From Stratiolaelaps scimitus (taxonomy: Eukaryota > Arthropoda > Arachnida > Mesostigmata > Laelapidae): a stretch of 64,000 bases of DNA. The notes beneath the pieces are model-generated. The model was not told the origin of the DNA and did no database searches. It saw only the letters and a list, made by a program, of their open reading frames with translations. Below are positions 37,401 through 51,801 of this stretch, piece after piece. Location: assembly GCA_019614645.1 (NCBI GenBank), contig JABWDB010000001.1:16471501-16535500 (forward strand). The letters run 5' to 3'. Within the stretch, counting starts at the first letter, position 1; the number at the start of each line of letters is the position of its first letter. The position numbers were made by a program, and so were the translations under genes.

Positions 37401-38755
37401 GGTTATGAGTGGCTGTGTGTTTGTGTGTGTGTGTGTATACTGTCATGTCTTCATGATGGTTCTCGTACGTATAATTAAATTATACAGTACCGGCCTATGG
37501 GTCATCCGCATGAGTTTGAGCCACGCGCGCTGGCGACCCCAGGCTCGCCCCCAGACATAACTAATGCCGAGTGTTGATGTGTTCTCTGATTACTTACATG
37601 TAACCGTAGTATTATAATTATCATTATTATTATTATAGTGCATTGGATCAACGCGATATTAATCGGGACATGGCAATGCTTATGGCGCGTTAGGAAACAC
37701 TTGACAGTCGATGCTGAAACAGTCGACGTCTTTGTGTCGACTGTGTTGGTTTCTGTTCTCCGAACGACCACTAACTACAGCTGGTATTGTGTGTTACGCT
37801 GCTAGTGACCGTCTTGATCGTAGAGCAACGCACACCGTGCAGTGCTGCTCACCAGATCATGTATGACTAGTATAAGACAGCAATGACAACGACAACAACA
37901 ACAACAACAACAGCAACTACAACAGTAGCGATACCAATAACCGTAAAAATCAACGGCCTTTATGGTAGTGGTCCAATTGTACAAGGTCATTCTTGAATCG
38001 AAGTGACGTAACCTCAAGTGAGCATCTCTCTCTGTCTGTCTTTCTCTCTCTCTCGAGAAACTTCCCCTCAATTAGATTAACCTTGTCCCCTTGCCGCTCT
38101 CTAATACGACATCCTCCATGCGCGGTTGACGCGGCGATGCGATCGGTTGTGTCGTCGATTGCTCCGGAAATCAGAAACCAGATCAGCCAGCCATTCGTGA
38201 CGGAAATCGCTCGATTGCAGAAAAAAACAACAAGTCGGTACGAACAGTGCAGGCTGTGCTACATCGAAGTACCTGTTCAACTTCGTACTCACTTTTGCTA
38301 CGATTTCCATAGCACTTATTACTGGTACTTGTATTATTGTTATATTATTACCAAGTCTAGACTATTCTGCAAGTACTTGTGCGACAGCTGCTAGCACAGC
38401 GAACATATCATAAAAAAGCATTGCGAATATCATAAATAAATTAAACTACTAGTTTCTGCTTCGTTTTACATTTGTGATGTTCGAATTTGTTATTTGTTAA
38501 CGTATACGTGGATAGAAAACGAAACAGAAAACTCAGGTGAACTGGACAACCATTAAAAATCGAAGGGAAGATGCTTTATAAGATGCTCACATCATCATCA
38601 GCACTGCTTGCTTACAGATACAGAATTTAGCAATAACGTTATATATTAGCTACTATTGTAAAACATATTAAATGTGACAACGATTTTGTTGATCATTCAA
38701 CGATTGGCAGCTGTTAATCAAATATAAGTTGCTAATTTAGGCTCAGTGCTATTGC
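34451..38755. other. No supportable gene; CpG-rich patch at 36.7-36.9 kb
   Basis: The sequence is mostly AT-rich. A CpG-dense patch at about 36700-36870 rich in CGCGCG and GTCGCC could be a small promoter or untranslated exon. Short GT, AAC and CAA repeats occur near 37418-37433 and 37880-37920. No exon was supported. Confidence 0.5.
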
Positions 38756-38796
38756 ACATACAATATAGCAGTCCGAAGGACTGCTATATTGTATGT
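38756..38796. repeat. Perfect 19-bp inverted repeat with 3-base loop
   Basis: The left arm 38756-38774 (ACATACAATATAGCAGTCC) is exactly complementary to the right arm 38778-38796, separated by GAA. The flanks do not extend the pairing. In RNA from either strand it would form a tight hairpin, too short for a typical animal microRNA precursor (usually about 60 nt or more). It could equally be the tip of a fold-back element or a replication-slippage product. Confidence 0.95.
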
Positions 38797-39608
38797 AAAC
38801 CAACACCCATATTGCTGACCTACTCCTACATAATGTTCAGTGCTGCAATAGTATTCGCGACAACGCGAGGCGCGTCCACGCCGTACAACGATCCCGCACC
38901 AATCTAGTCGACTCTTGTATTTTGCAATGAGGATATTCATTCCTCAATTCAATCAGCGCTTCCACATCGTGTCATAATAATTCTGCGAACAATGGCGCAA
39001 TCATACTGAAGACGATAATTCGGTAAATGATCGGTAAATCTTGGTTCCTAGGTGTCGGTTTCGCGTGCGTCGTTACTAATATGTCGATTATCGTCCAGCG
39101 GCCGACTTCCTTTACGTATTCACAGAAATTCTCATCATATCTAAATACCATATCATTATGTTTATTACGTGTGTCGGCCAGACGGCCATAGGCCGCCGTA
39201 GTAGCAACAGCTTATTGGACAGCATCCGTGACACAGCAATCGATGGTAACAAGTAAAATAGATAAAAATAATTGAGTGGTCAAAAAATGTTGGCCACAAA
39301 TGTCCAATTGACCGCAAGTCAATGGAGGAGAGAATCTTAAAATCACAGCAAATCTTCCGTTTCAACGACGATCGGCAGACATTTTCCAAGGTGTATTTAT
39401 TCATATGAATATCTCTACATTATCGACTAGCCTATATCGATCGACAGATGTAGACCAGTTTATGAAGTGTTGTTCATTACAACGCGCAATTAAACGATTC
39501 CATTTAGTATCAAATTAGAACATTTGCATAGTCTGCTGATTTCTCGTAATCAGGGCAGTGAATGCAATTAGACAGACTCACTAACTGAGGTGTATACAAA
39601 TTAAAAAC

Positions 39609-39659
<51 letters not shown>

Positions 39660-42109
39660 TTAGTGTGTCCATACGGGTGCTCTCGATCATTTTCTCCGGG
39701 AATCATACGTTTTGATTTCAACGTAAGCGGAACCAGCGATGAATGCTGCGGCCTTCGAAGCTGTCTCTAAAAGATTAACGATTGACTTGAACTAATCTGA
39801 AACTCACCACAGCTTACAGCTGCTACTCCCTTGCAACTGTTTACAGATCTTGGTCATTCTTCCGGCCTTTAAATATCTATCTACAGTGATTATAATTAAG
39901 CTGTTGCCAAGGGTACAAATAGATCATATGGGAATTGCGTTCGCCCTCGCCTCTGGCTACTATTCCTCACTGTTGAGTTGTTGATCCGTCGTCCGCCAGT
40001 CGCTTGTTCGCTTCGTCGAATCTATTATGTTCAACTGTTTTTCTCTCGAACTCCTCCGGCGGCCAGATCCACGAGGTTCCTGCCACTGACCCGGAGCAGC
40101 AGCGTAAGCTGCTAGGCCAATGGAAGCGGATAGCATTGATGATGACAGAAAAAAGCCAAACACATCTATCGCAGAATGTTGTTGTTGTTCTTCTTCTTAA
40201 CCAACAGTTTATTGCCAAGATGAGATCTGCTGAAACCACCTCATTTGAGCTGTGGTTTCATGTTGATTGACGACCAAAGCCAGGACCTCTGCATCGCACA
40301 ACATGCCCTGCGCAGCCAGGCCTCGAAGAGGCCACAGGCCCTTTGGTCAGTTCCGACCTCTCGACCTGAGGAGGAGGCGGCGGCGGCACTACCCTAATAC
40401 AAGGGCACTGTCCTCTACAACAATTTCCCTACGATCGACCGCTTATGGTTTATTGGTAATTGGCGTTGAGTCGTTGGGCGGTTGTTCAGCTATTTGACTA
40501 ACCATTATCATTCAACTAGGGGCAAACCGATTTGAGATAGCGCACAGGGACCCCAGGCCGGTGTCGGTAATAAACAAGTGATGGCCAGGAAATGAGAGAA
40601 GAGATCCCAGCAAAAGTTGTTAATCAACTCGATCAGTGCCTGTTTGGGTAAATCGCCCATCGTTAACAGCAATCATTTACGTTACACTCTCTAAATCTCA
40701 CAGAGCTATACTACGGGTTAAGAAAAACGGCACCCTTGTTCAAGCGGTGCGTTATCACTATCGTCGATTCAGCCATATCGCTCAGTGTATATAATTTACT
40801 ATTTACACATTTCCATTGGCCAGTTAATTAGTGAGTAGTGCCTCATTATGCCATGTTGTATCATGCTGTGTATGCCTATGTTTTGTCTTTCCATTGTACA
40901 GAATGCTTGTATTATCTACAAGTATATCAACGTATATATCTATTAATGCAATGCATAATTATTTCAGTGGGGCTTACTGAAGGGTACACTTTTCACTTCC
41001 AGGTAGAGCATTTGGTCGATTGATATTTTAGTCGGTTGGTAACCGGCTTCTTTTATTAGAAAGCGGTACGCCTCGAGTACATAAGATATACAGCATGTTT
41101 CCCCAAAATTCCAGACGATTCCGAACTGTGAAATTACGTTAGACAATTTTAGAGAGGCTCAAAACGAAAAATGGAGCTAAAATTCCATATTAAATAGGCT
41201 GTTTTTTTTTACTCTAAAGTAACCTTGCGCATTTTACACAGTGGATATCTTTCATCTCTAACTCTCTCTGCCTCTACCTTTCTCTCCGTAGACCATGTTT
41301 ATACAGAATCGAGTTGAGTTACTCAACACACTCGAAGCAGCCTGAATCACCGCAGGCCGATTAAACTCTCAATCTATTGCTATGTTTCCTTCATGTAGGA
41401 CAAACGCTTTACACTCACGTTAATGCCCTTTCATGTAACTAAATAATATAACATGGTCGATGGCTCGCGTTGCTTCTGATTAATTTGTATATCTAAATAG
41501 AACTAATTTAAAATTTATCATGTATATAATATATATCGCCGCTGAGAGCGATAGTTAGAACGTTCAGCGCGAAATCGGCGCAGGAGTTTTAGGGAGAGTG
41601 ATTTCTACATTGTTCGTATTTGCCAGGCAAGGTGTATCGTGTTGTAAATCGGGGCAGTTCGTTCCATAGTAGAAATGCCATGATCTTTAGTTAAAAATGA
41701 TTAACAAAGGGAACGGCCGTCAGCGGGCGAATGATCAAGAGCCATGCAGATGTGTTATATCGTCCAAATATACGGAATACACAGAGTCCTAGCGACAGAG
41801 AGCGGTGAGCGTTGTTTATCATCGACTTACATAACATTGTACTTAGTTCTAATTAATAGGCTAAAATAGGTTAAAATTTATTAAAAATTTATTGCCAATT
41901 CTGGACCGAGTCCAATGCGAGTTGTATCTCACAAATTGCATTTTCACTGTTGTCAAATCGAAACATAAATGTGTATGCTTAATGGGCTGGACAACAACGT
42001 CTGCTCTCATCAAAAGGTAAGAAAGGAAAGAAGATTGAGCCAGTTTGTCATGCTATGTTGATTTGTCGACCAGCTAACGAGGTAAAAGACGATTATCCAA
42101 CTATTATAA
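38797..42109. other. No supportable gene
   Basis: AT-rich, with an interrupted TA tract at 39609-39656. No convincing exon was found on either strand. Confidence 0.55.
39609..39656. repeat. (TA)n microsatellite
   Basis: TA run of about 48 bases with one C interruption. Confidence 0.95.
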
Positions 42110-42290
42110 ATCGAGGGAACAACAGACAGCTGTAAGAAAGCCGCAGCACCTCTCACTGGCTACTTCACTACGCCAAACCGCTACACGCAGGTCTCGCGAC
42201 ATCGTCTCCGTTCGACGAAACACGAGAGACCCCACACTTCCATAAGCACTTTCTACCGAGTTTCCATTGTCATTTTCACAACATCACCAG

Positions 42291-42356
42291 CGTCATCATC
42301 ATCTTTAGTCGCCGAAGCCGTCAACGCCACCGCCAACAGCTATGACGGTTATTACG
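42291..42356 (+). CDS. Candidate exon, plus strand
   Basis: A T/C-rich acceptor ending in ACATCACCAG precedes 66 bases ending at a good donor, TACG|GTAAGC. Phase 1 in, phase 1 out, gives SSSSLVAEAVNATANSYDGYY. The same frame is open without an ATG from 42110, 247 bases in all, so an earlier acceptor or an unusual start is possible. The tail ending in Tyr-Asp-Gly-Tyr-Tyr would suit a secreted or cuticular protein, but that is only a guess. No partner exon was identified. Confidence 0.28.
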
Positions 42357-45300
42357 GTAAGCTGAGTCCTATAACAGAGCAGTGATTTAGTCACCGGGTC
42401 GGCCAGTGGTCAACGGCATAGACATACAGACGGGGGGTGCTCGAATCTCTTTTCTTTGAAAGTGCGCCTTTTTCCTACCTTTGTCATCAGCATCACCGTC
42501 ATCGGCGCTGTTCAAACGAGCCGGCTTACGACGAACTCAGCTATAGCCCTTACTTGGATTACGCGCTTGGCGTTTGCTCCCATTATTGATTTACAGTAAC
42601 CTATTGTACATAATGAGGCAAATCAACAAGGTGTTTGAACACAAAGGCAGAGGAGACGCTCTTCACAGGCTGAACACGAAACTGAACCCGACGATTCCTT
42701 GTCTGGTCTTCACTTTTTGATAAGGACGTCGATGTAAACCTGTTACTGTGTCTGTGATTGAATGAGATAGCCAAGCCGCAAGATCGATTGGTCGTTTAGA
42801 TGGGGAATTTTTAAATGGCTCCTGCCACTGTGAATATCAGACTGCGTCAGACTTTGAAATGACTTAATGAATGATTGAATGTACCAGGAAGTTAAATCTA
42901 TTTATATAATGTGACGGAGGGCTATGTCTAATGCAAGCATCTCTGCGGCGTTCAAGTGTAGTAAGGTACAACGAAGACTAGCCATAGTTCAGTTTTGGTC
43001 AGTGAACATCTGTATTTTAGTTTTTTAATCGATCGTATCACCATTACTCTGCTATTTCAATTATCTCATTTTGACCAGATAACGATCAATTCACCCGCGT
43101 GACGATCAATATCAAATTCCATCTCGATCTGCCCTTATTCGGATCCAACCTTTTTCATAGCCGCTAATTAAGTCAGGTTAACAGAGCTATTATTATTGTC
43201 AGCAATTTATTTGTGTGTCACGACCAGTTAATTTTACACATCACGATACATTACTCCCAATTTTTAGACATTGTCCATATAACGCTTGGTGGCAAAGAAA
43301 TAAAAACAGCAACATAAACTGGGCATCCAGCCATCGCGGTACACGCTATCTATTGATATCGTTTTAGTTACTATAGCACGATAATTAATTTTTGCCCTGC
43401 GTGTTATCGGCGTTCCCGTCGAATTAGCGTGACTCCCGTGTACAAATGATACGCGGTGCACGCTAAATGTCCAGATTTTAGCTGTTATCTCCCAAAGGAG
43501 TGTAAGGACCTCTAACCACGTAATAATTAAGACGATCGTATAAATCAACATTGCCTGTGCTGGCCGGCGCGGGTGGCTGTTCGATACGTTGCTTCGCTTT
43601 TGGTCTGTTGTTGTTATTGTTGTTGGTATGATTGCCAGCGTGCGCGAAGGGTATCTGCTACGTGTACACGACATGCACAACCCCCCGTGCAATGCCTGTG
43701 TCGGACTCTATATAATGCTTTATACTATTCATACAATGTATACCAGTAATAATAATAATATAATAATAATAGTAATACAAGCAATATTCAATCTATATGT
43801 ACAAACGTATCGTCAAATCGTTCGCGATCTACTTTTATTTAGACATCGGTCGCTGACTTGATGCATGTCACACGTAGGCGTTGCACTGGACGCACAGCGA
43901 CAATACATTCTACAATTGTCGTTCCCCACAACTCTACGAGCGGCAATGAGCGTCGTGTAGATCTCTGGGAAACAGTGTCAACTGTACTGTGACTTCCACA
44001 TAGAATGGACACGTGGTACTGAAAGCCCCTGAACATAACAGCCATTCATTCAGCCATCAGGCCAGCCTCCCTCCACTGCCTGACTGCGTGCCGAAGCCAC
44101 GCCACACATTCGCAGATCTGTTGCACGGGATCTGATGGACGAACGGCGGTAACATTGGCGCGGGGGATGGGACGCACTTTAGGGGGTGTTTGTACTCTCA
44201 CGTCTCAATGTATATATGGCCGTCTCTGTGTTTCTATGTGCATTTGTATGGCTGTAGAATACATGCTGGCGTCATTCATCCATTCGTTTCATATTTCTAG
44301 CCGTGTGCGCGTGTGTATTCACCGCTGCTGGGATTGTTGATCCGTATTTTTGGCACCACAGCGGAGTTCATGGCTCGACGGTAGTGTCGTGATGCGTGCC
44401 GCCTGATCATGTCTGTCTGTCTGTCTCTGTAGTGTGCATATAGATATGTACAGATCAGACCAGAGATGGGGGCGACGGTGCTGTGCGTGTTGTTCGTGTC
44501 GTTGAGCGAAACAAAACGGAGCAGCGAACAATCGCTGGCTGGCAGTGCCATGATCTGGTGTCGTCTGGTGCGCGAACGCGATGATGTCAAGCGGCTGCAC
44601 TGGGGACCGGAGACCCACGCTGTTGTCACCGCGATCTATCTGAGGGTGGTGCTCCACCACATGGAACCATAGTGCACTCGTTCTTCCACCAAATCCACTT
44701 CTGTCACTATATCAGCCACTGCTACTACTGCCATGAGTACAAGTCGTGCGTGCAAGACGTCTCGTAAGCTCCATCAGGATGCTCCGTAACTCAGGATGGA
44801 ATTAGTAGTAGTGGTTGTAGTCAATCGTTCCGTTTGGCTGTAGATCCTCGCAACGCGTTTCGTGCTCTCTAATCATCATCATCATCAACACCACCATTTA
44901 GTTGGACCGCTAAATGTATAATTTCAGGACCACAGGAAGACGACGAAAGCCGAATATATTAGTCTGCCATAGACGATTCAGCTCTGAACGCTACGCTAGG
45001 TTTTTGTAGTGTCTTGCCACGGAGGCATTCTTGAAACATTGGGACTTCTATATTATAACGCGGTGGAGCGTCATAGGACGGGGGGTGGGACTTCCAGTGG
45101 GAAAAATACGAATCGGTGGATACGAGATCCACCGTGTTATGTCCAAGCTCGACCACACAGGCATACGAGAAGAGTATGAAATAGGCATTAATTTTTTTTT
45201 GTGGAAATAAAGGTCAGTATTATATCTACCATCAATGTGTGCCTTTCCTCTGAGTTAATATCTAAATGTGATATTACACATACATAATGGAACATTCCAT

Positions 45301-48300
45301 TAATATTTCAGACGCTTGACGCTATATCCGGTTCAGCTGACTAGAAAAAATTACTTTTATCGCATATGTTCTAGCTATCGATAAACTGGGTTGATTCATA
45401 CCATCCACGAATGTCTATGACTAGCAACAGTAATCTACAACGGAACTAAATGAAACCGTAGAGATGAATATGCAATAAATAGCCCTTTAACTGACCAGGA
45501 CATCGCAATATCGTAAAGGTCGCTGCTTGCAGATGCTCCATCCGACATTATTTATTTGCCTCGACATAATCTTCCATGTTTTGCCAACCACCCTGGGCTA
45601 AATCGACACTCGTGTAAGAACGAGCAAGCAGTGAAGATAAACAACAACAATATAATTATCACCTCGACCCTATTGTCTTGTCAACGATCCGATGACAGAT
45701 TATGTATAGATTACACACATGATAATGAACGCCTGACGGCTTAATAGGATAATTACTGGATCAATTATAGTGCCGATTATACGAAGCTCATACATTTTCC
45801 GTATACTATCAGAATGCTCAGTGACTTCATCTGTTTGGTGGTTTATATCCATCAGTAATTGGTGGATTCGGTTATCACTTAATATCTCAAGTGCCCTGTG
45901 TGAAGTATCACGCGGCAAACTCTATATTCAAATTACATGGTGCTACATTGCTGCGGCGATATGGTCGCCGCCTCCGTTTGACAAAGAGAGAGAGGACATG
46001 AAGACAACGAAAAATTGAGCCAAAAACAGTCCCTGTTCTATTGGTACTCGTGTGGACTCATTTGACGTCCCGACAGCTGAACGCTCGTAAATTGATTCAT
46101 CATGGCAGTGCTGTTCTGAGGCGTACGGATTTTACTGTAGTACTTTATTGCTGGCCTTTTTGTACAAGCTGTATTTTTGTATGAAACTTTATTGCCACTT
46201 AACGCGTAACTAGTGACAAGGAGCAGTCATCGTGGCAGCTTGAAGTACAAGAGACAAATATATTCTAGACAATTACGCAATTCTGGACTTGACTAATTAA
46301 ACCGTTGATATCTGATATAGATATTCTGGCAGATACTGGTTTTGCTTCCGGGCCGCCTTCTTTTCAATAATATACACAAATCGCATATATACAGGGACAT
46401 AATTTTTTACGAGGAGAAATACGAAAAGATAAATTTGTTTATAGGTCGCTCGAAAGAGTGCCCCGCATATCTGCGCCCCTCCTAAAAAGAGTATAAAATT
46501 GATCCAAGTACTAATAATAACTTATCGAAAATAACTATCCGAAAAAAATGATAATACAATAACAAGGATAGGTAGGTCAGTGTAGAACAGTATGATTCAC
46601 GTAGGTAACGCTTTCCATAAACTGAACTGTGTAATCTGTGACATCGTCGTCACCCATTTGCTATTCACGAGGGAGTGGAAACTCTTTAGACGTGACGAAA
46701 AGCTATTGCTCAAACACAGATAAAATTAGCATGGTGAAATATTTGGATCTAGCATGAGAGATAGTCAAGGTCTGAATTACGCGGATATGAACCTGCTATT
46801 CCTTGCCACTCCCTTAACACTATACGACACCAATGGTACTTCGTTGAAAGACATTTCAAAGTTTCCAACATCTCAGGCTCCTGGCTCATATTCAATTCTA
46901 TTATTATAGGTGGCTAGCTGAATTGGTTTTGTAGGACACACTCACTACCTTCACTCGGACATAGAATTGCTAGCCAACGCATCATGCTGTACACATATGA
47001 AAATATACAAGTGGCACAATAGTCACCAGTATTACTATTATTATCATCATTATAAATTGCAACATTTCGACGATAACAAATAGTCATTTAGACGAAATTT
47101 CAATACATTGTATACAATGCATTTCGTATCACGTTTCTATTAAATGCTTTAGCCCGCGACCATATTGCATGGGATCAATAATTCCAATAATAATAATAAT
47201 AAATCATAATGTAACTATTGGGAAAATCTGTCCATTGATAAATACGCTCCAGCCCCTATCAGCCGAGACGATTAGTGATACTTTTCTCACATCGTCCACA
47301 GACTAATCAGTGGATTATCATGTATTTGTCTGCATTCTATAATTCGTGGCTAAAGCGTAGTTTGATGTCGTCTTCACATGGCCTATCTGCGTTGTTCTAT
47401 GCCGACCCCCCCTTTACACCGTTCTGTGATTTCAACGAGTGTATCCGACGGATAGAACGTAGTTACTATTTAGCACTGATTCCGCTGGATGATGATGATG
47501 ATGAAAAAAAACACAAAACAAAAATAGCACAAAACACGAAACGATTGCGCCGCGAGCCGCGATGCAATTCGCCAGTGCCAAATTGGTCCATCTGATCGAC
47601 TAGCTGACTGAATGACCGTTCACGCGGACGGACGAGTGGACATTTCCCTGCTCTGCTCGGTCACTAACTCATCGACTATTTGCCCCCTTGTATTCCTCGA
47701 TTTCCCGATAGCACGCCACCATCTCCCCGCCACCCCCCCCGCCCAAATGCTGGTCCCTTTGTCGCCGCGTATAGTCTGGTGGTCCATGTCCAACTATCGG
47801 ATATTCGGGCCATTTCGAGCAAAGGCCGATCACACACATTGATAGCGAGTCAGTGATTCAGTCTGGCGTATTCGCCTGCTTTTCGTCGTTGCGGGGCAGC
47901 GGCAGCGGCGGCGGTGGTGGTCGCTGCCCGCAGTCCGTGAGCCTGTGTATGTAGATACCCGATCGAGTGACAGACATCGCAATGGATAATGTGTGATAAT
48001 CAAATTTGTCGTCACATCGTGTTTATGCAGGGGGGGCGAACAAGGGAACAGCGATGGCAACACCATCGCGACGACGATGGCCGTACCACGATTCCTTGCA
48101 GCAATATCACGCTTCAGACGAACAACACAAATGAGAAGGAAATCTATGCAAGTAAGAACAAGGAGTACTGCGTCAGTCAGCCCCTCAGATTCGATAGCTG
48201 TCGATTCGAGTAGCCGCAGAAGACGAAATCGCCAAATCTCGCTATCGTACGAGATTCTGTGAACATGTTTTGCGAACATCTGTAGATGTTCGATGTCGTC

Positions 48301-50744
48301 GTTTTGAGCCGACTCGTTTTGCAGTCAACTCATATAATCGGAGTAGGCGAGCAGCTCCTCTCCTCTGGAAGCACGATGGCATGATATTGTTAATTGTTGT
48401 TCACTGTTCCACGAGTAAACCATCAGAATCAAGAAGCCATTTTAGTACGCGGTACAGTCACATTCATGTTACGTACGATGTGGTCGTAAATTATGTAGAC
48501 ACACATGCACCGATTTTCGTCTGAGTTGTTTCTCTCGCTACTTCCCTTTCAGTACAGCTTATACAGACTGTGCGTACCCGTTATACATCACAGAACCACG
48601 ATCTGTACTCTCATTCACGAGTACAATATCGTCCATGCTCCGAAGGTAGATTAACCTTTCGTCCGTATACGCCTACGATCAAGCTACTGATCCGAGTTTC
48701 ATGTTTATCTCTCCTCTCGGTTGTTACCTTCGCGAACGTCGTTGTTTCCCCTTGGTTGTCTCTATTGCGCCGAAATCAGTAAGTGAACAAGGCATCCTCT
48801 TTGAATTAGCTTTGTTCTCTCTCTCTCTCGCCCCATCCATCGTCGACTTCACATTCGACACCTCCCAGAGTGTCTTTGTGTATCTGTGTGTGTGTGTACA
48901 TATATAGCCAGCCACCCTGCGTTGTGCCGTTCACGGGTGGCGCCACGTGGGCGCCAAATCTAAGAGGCGTCAAGCCGCCAGCCGGATGTTTCCGTTTCAA
49001 ATATATTCTGCAGACGTTCTGAAGTTTCTGAACAATACAGCCTCCGGTGATGCATACACCAACAGCATCAAGAGTAACGATATACACCAATAGCATAATG
49101 CCATAGCATAGCCGACTAGCAACGACAAACACCTCGTGAGGGCCTGTCAGATCGGGTGTGCAGGAGCGAAATGCGTGCGAACGGCAGAAATGACAAAAGG
49201 TGACATGGTGAACAAACTGGATTGTGAAGCCATTAGTCTGTAGTTGTGGTGGGCCAATAATGAAATACCATTGGAGTATTTTTTATCACAAACCAGCAGC
49301 AGCAGCACCGTTCCCGCTAGCTACCCGGGTGCTGCGCTGCCGGTCGGGTCGAGGTTCACGGTGGACGTTTGTAACGGTTTGCGTAGCGCGCATTCAGTTC
49401 GCAGTGACGCGACAGCTCAAGTTCAAGTTCGTAAACAGGACAAATACGAACGAGAATGCTGTAATGATCAGTTGTTTACCGCTTCTTCCAGTTCGCCCCA
49501 CTAAACAATAGCTATCGAGTGACTTTGCACGGGGGGCGCGGCCAGTGGCACCGGGAGACAACGATCGATAACAACAGCAGCGGTAGCAGCAATGAGGCAC
49601 ACTTGCATAGCGTGTACACGTTACACGGCCGAGTGTTAGGGGGTAGAAGATATGGCTCTATTCAATGTGCTTCGTCAATATGTTAAGTGTACACATTTGT
49701 CGATTGCGCATACTTGATAGCTGTCATAATTGCTGCTGTTGATGTTATTGCTTAATGGTTTGTTGCTCGATTGAACGTATATATATATATATTTTTTTTT
49801 GTGCTCGATTGTTAACACCGTACGTTGCACGTCTGTGCGGTGCCGTTGCTGGGTAAATTAAAAATGAAGAAAGATATACGCCCGAGGCCTGTTTGCACTG
49901 GGCTGGCAGACAAGAACGCTAGCAAATATGACGTGGTTGAACGTTATGTTTGGTGGGGTTTATGAATGAGACATACAAAAGCATTGCGCTCGGCGTATAC
50001 GCACACGCGTCCACAGACCCTGCTGTTAGTCATTGAGGTTTTCCGCCATTAGGGGTCGCCGGAGGGGTTAGTTCAATCGCAATCAATTATGCCAACGCGC
50101 TGTTGTAAATGACGTTTCTTAAACTCAGCATGCGCGGTTGAAATGTAATAGGATTATGAACTTATCTGGAACTAGTGATATTATATATATATATACGTTT
50201 GTTAATAATGGATTAAAACATATGCTGGCATTGGACAGCTTTTGAAACTGGCTACCACGGTACCTCTTTCGTGAGATAGGAAATCACTATCCAGAAATTT
50301 GCCGAACGATCGTTGATGTCTTCACTATTCTCACAAATTGCGCGATGTATAGGTGATAATGTTGTTGTTGCTGTTCTCAAGATAACATATTTTTGCATTT
50401 TTTTGCACGTTGACTAACACTATTTCTGTTGTTGCTTTAGTCAACAGAAATATTTCGTATAATCCAGATTGCTGTGGTGCTTTCTGGTCTATCTCGCATA
50501 ATCAGTTACTGGATCATCGACCAAAGGGAAATTAATGAGGTCGTTGTCGCGAAAAGAAAATAAAAGATTAACAACACATTTTGGAGACTACGCGAGAGTG
50601 GCGGGGAGGGATTCAATGTGTTTGCATTTCAGTCTACGATTCAGGTCCGCCATGAGGTGGAGACCATCTATCATTCATCTATCACTATATAGTCTAGTTT
50701 CAACTACCTGTTCATTTTCTATTGGTTCGATTGCCTAACGTTTC
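42357..50744. other. No supportable gene
   Basis: Mixed sequence. A minus-strand frame at 43264-43692 has one hydrophobic helix-like run but no family motif. Near 48776 a consensus plus-strand donor (ATCA|GTAAGTGAAC) follows a frame with a hydrophobic run (SCLSLLSVVTFANVVVS), but the upstream border is not clear. A short TA tract lies at about 49776-49792. Confidence 0.5.
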
Positions 50745-51033
50745 TCACGACGCCTTGAGTCGTTTCGCGGGCCCCGGACCGCACTGGGTTCCTGAACGGG
50801 AAACCGCCGGAACATTGTTGTAACCCTTCAGATCGCGACCGTTCTGACAATCTCCCCCAAGTATTTCGATCTACATTGACATACAGTTTATAGTCAGAAA
50901 ACCATCGAGAATGCCATGGGGTATTTCCTACCTTGCGTGGTCCTGTGCAAACCGTCCCAGCTGATGCCAGAGGATAGGCCACCATCCGTGGGTGCAATGC
51001 TTGATGAGGATATAGATATCTAATTAATAAGTT

Positions 51034-51801
51034 ATGAACACGAGATTTCGCACACACAAATATCAACACACACGGTCACCGCGTCGTCGTAGTAATATCC
51101 GATTTTCATTCGACAAGCTTAGCGACCACCACAACCAGTTGAAAAAACACCAAAATAGAGCCAGTGAATGTCAGGACTCAGCAGCTGTCCCCGAGAAATC
51201 CATTAGAACACACACACACACACGCGCACATGCACTGCTAGAGCACTTGATGAAACTCAATATGCTTAGTAGAACTATGGAAAACCTAGTTCAACTCATA
51301 TTTCTCTCGTTTCACGGAACAGATCTGTCCCCGAGCATCATACGCTCGAATGCCCCTGCACGAACGCGCAGCGCCCTCGCAATGAATTGTATGACCACTC
51401 AACAAGCATTTGGACGCTTCTGTCAAAGCACACAGCACGGGGCCACGGCTCATCTAGCGACTCATTCGACTCTCAGACAGGTGAGGTGGACCTGCACTCG
51501 CCTGCGTTCGCTTTCTCTATTTCTTTTCGCTACTAGCCCTGTACGCACCACCTTAACTCATCTCTTGCGCCTTCTGATCTGCACTAGAACTTCACTGAGG
51601 CACTTCCACGCTGGTCATTCGTCTCCGCTGCATTCGGCACACCACTTCACTAGGCTACTCGTCTTCACTTCGTTCCCTCTTAAGCTTCGGAGGGCGTCTA
51701 GAGAGCTTGTGGGTGTTGACACCTCGCTGGCGCCCCCCCGTTCAGCTGTGCGTTCTTCTGCACCGATGCACCTATACCCAAATAGGTTCATAGAGATCTA
51801 A
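51034..51801 (+). other. Longest open frame of the window (255 codons), probably not a gene
   Basis: The frame is unusually rich in Thr, Ser, His, Arg and Leu and runs through an ACAC repeat at about 51208-51230 (reading THTHTRAH). It has no recognisable domain, no signal peptide and no family motif. It sits next to the CpG-rich block at 51.8 kb. One frame of this size is possible by chance in 64 kb of six-frame sequence, so I list it without calling a product. Confidence 0.15.

Noticed and set aside
43264..43692. 142-codon minus-strand frame with a hydrophobic helix, considered as a receptor fragment
   Set aside because: Only one helix-like run, no conserved receptor motif and no convincing splice borders.
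50745..50870. Minus-strand frame with GDCQNGRDLKG and SGTQCG that resembles the start of a kringle domain
   Set aside because: Cysteine/glycine spacing differs from kringles, the expected CQ-W motif is missing and no neighbouring kringle exon was found.
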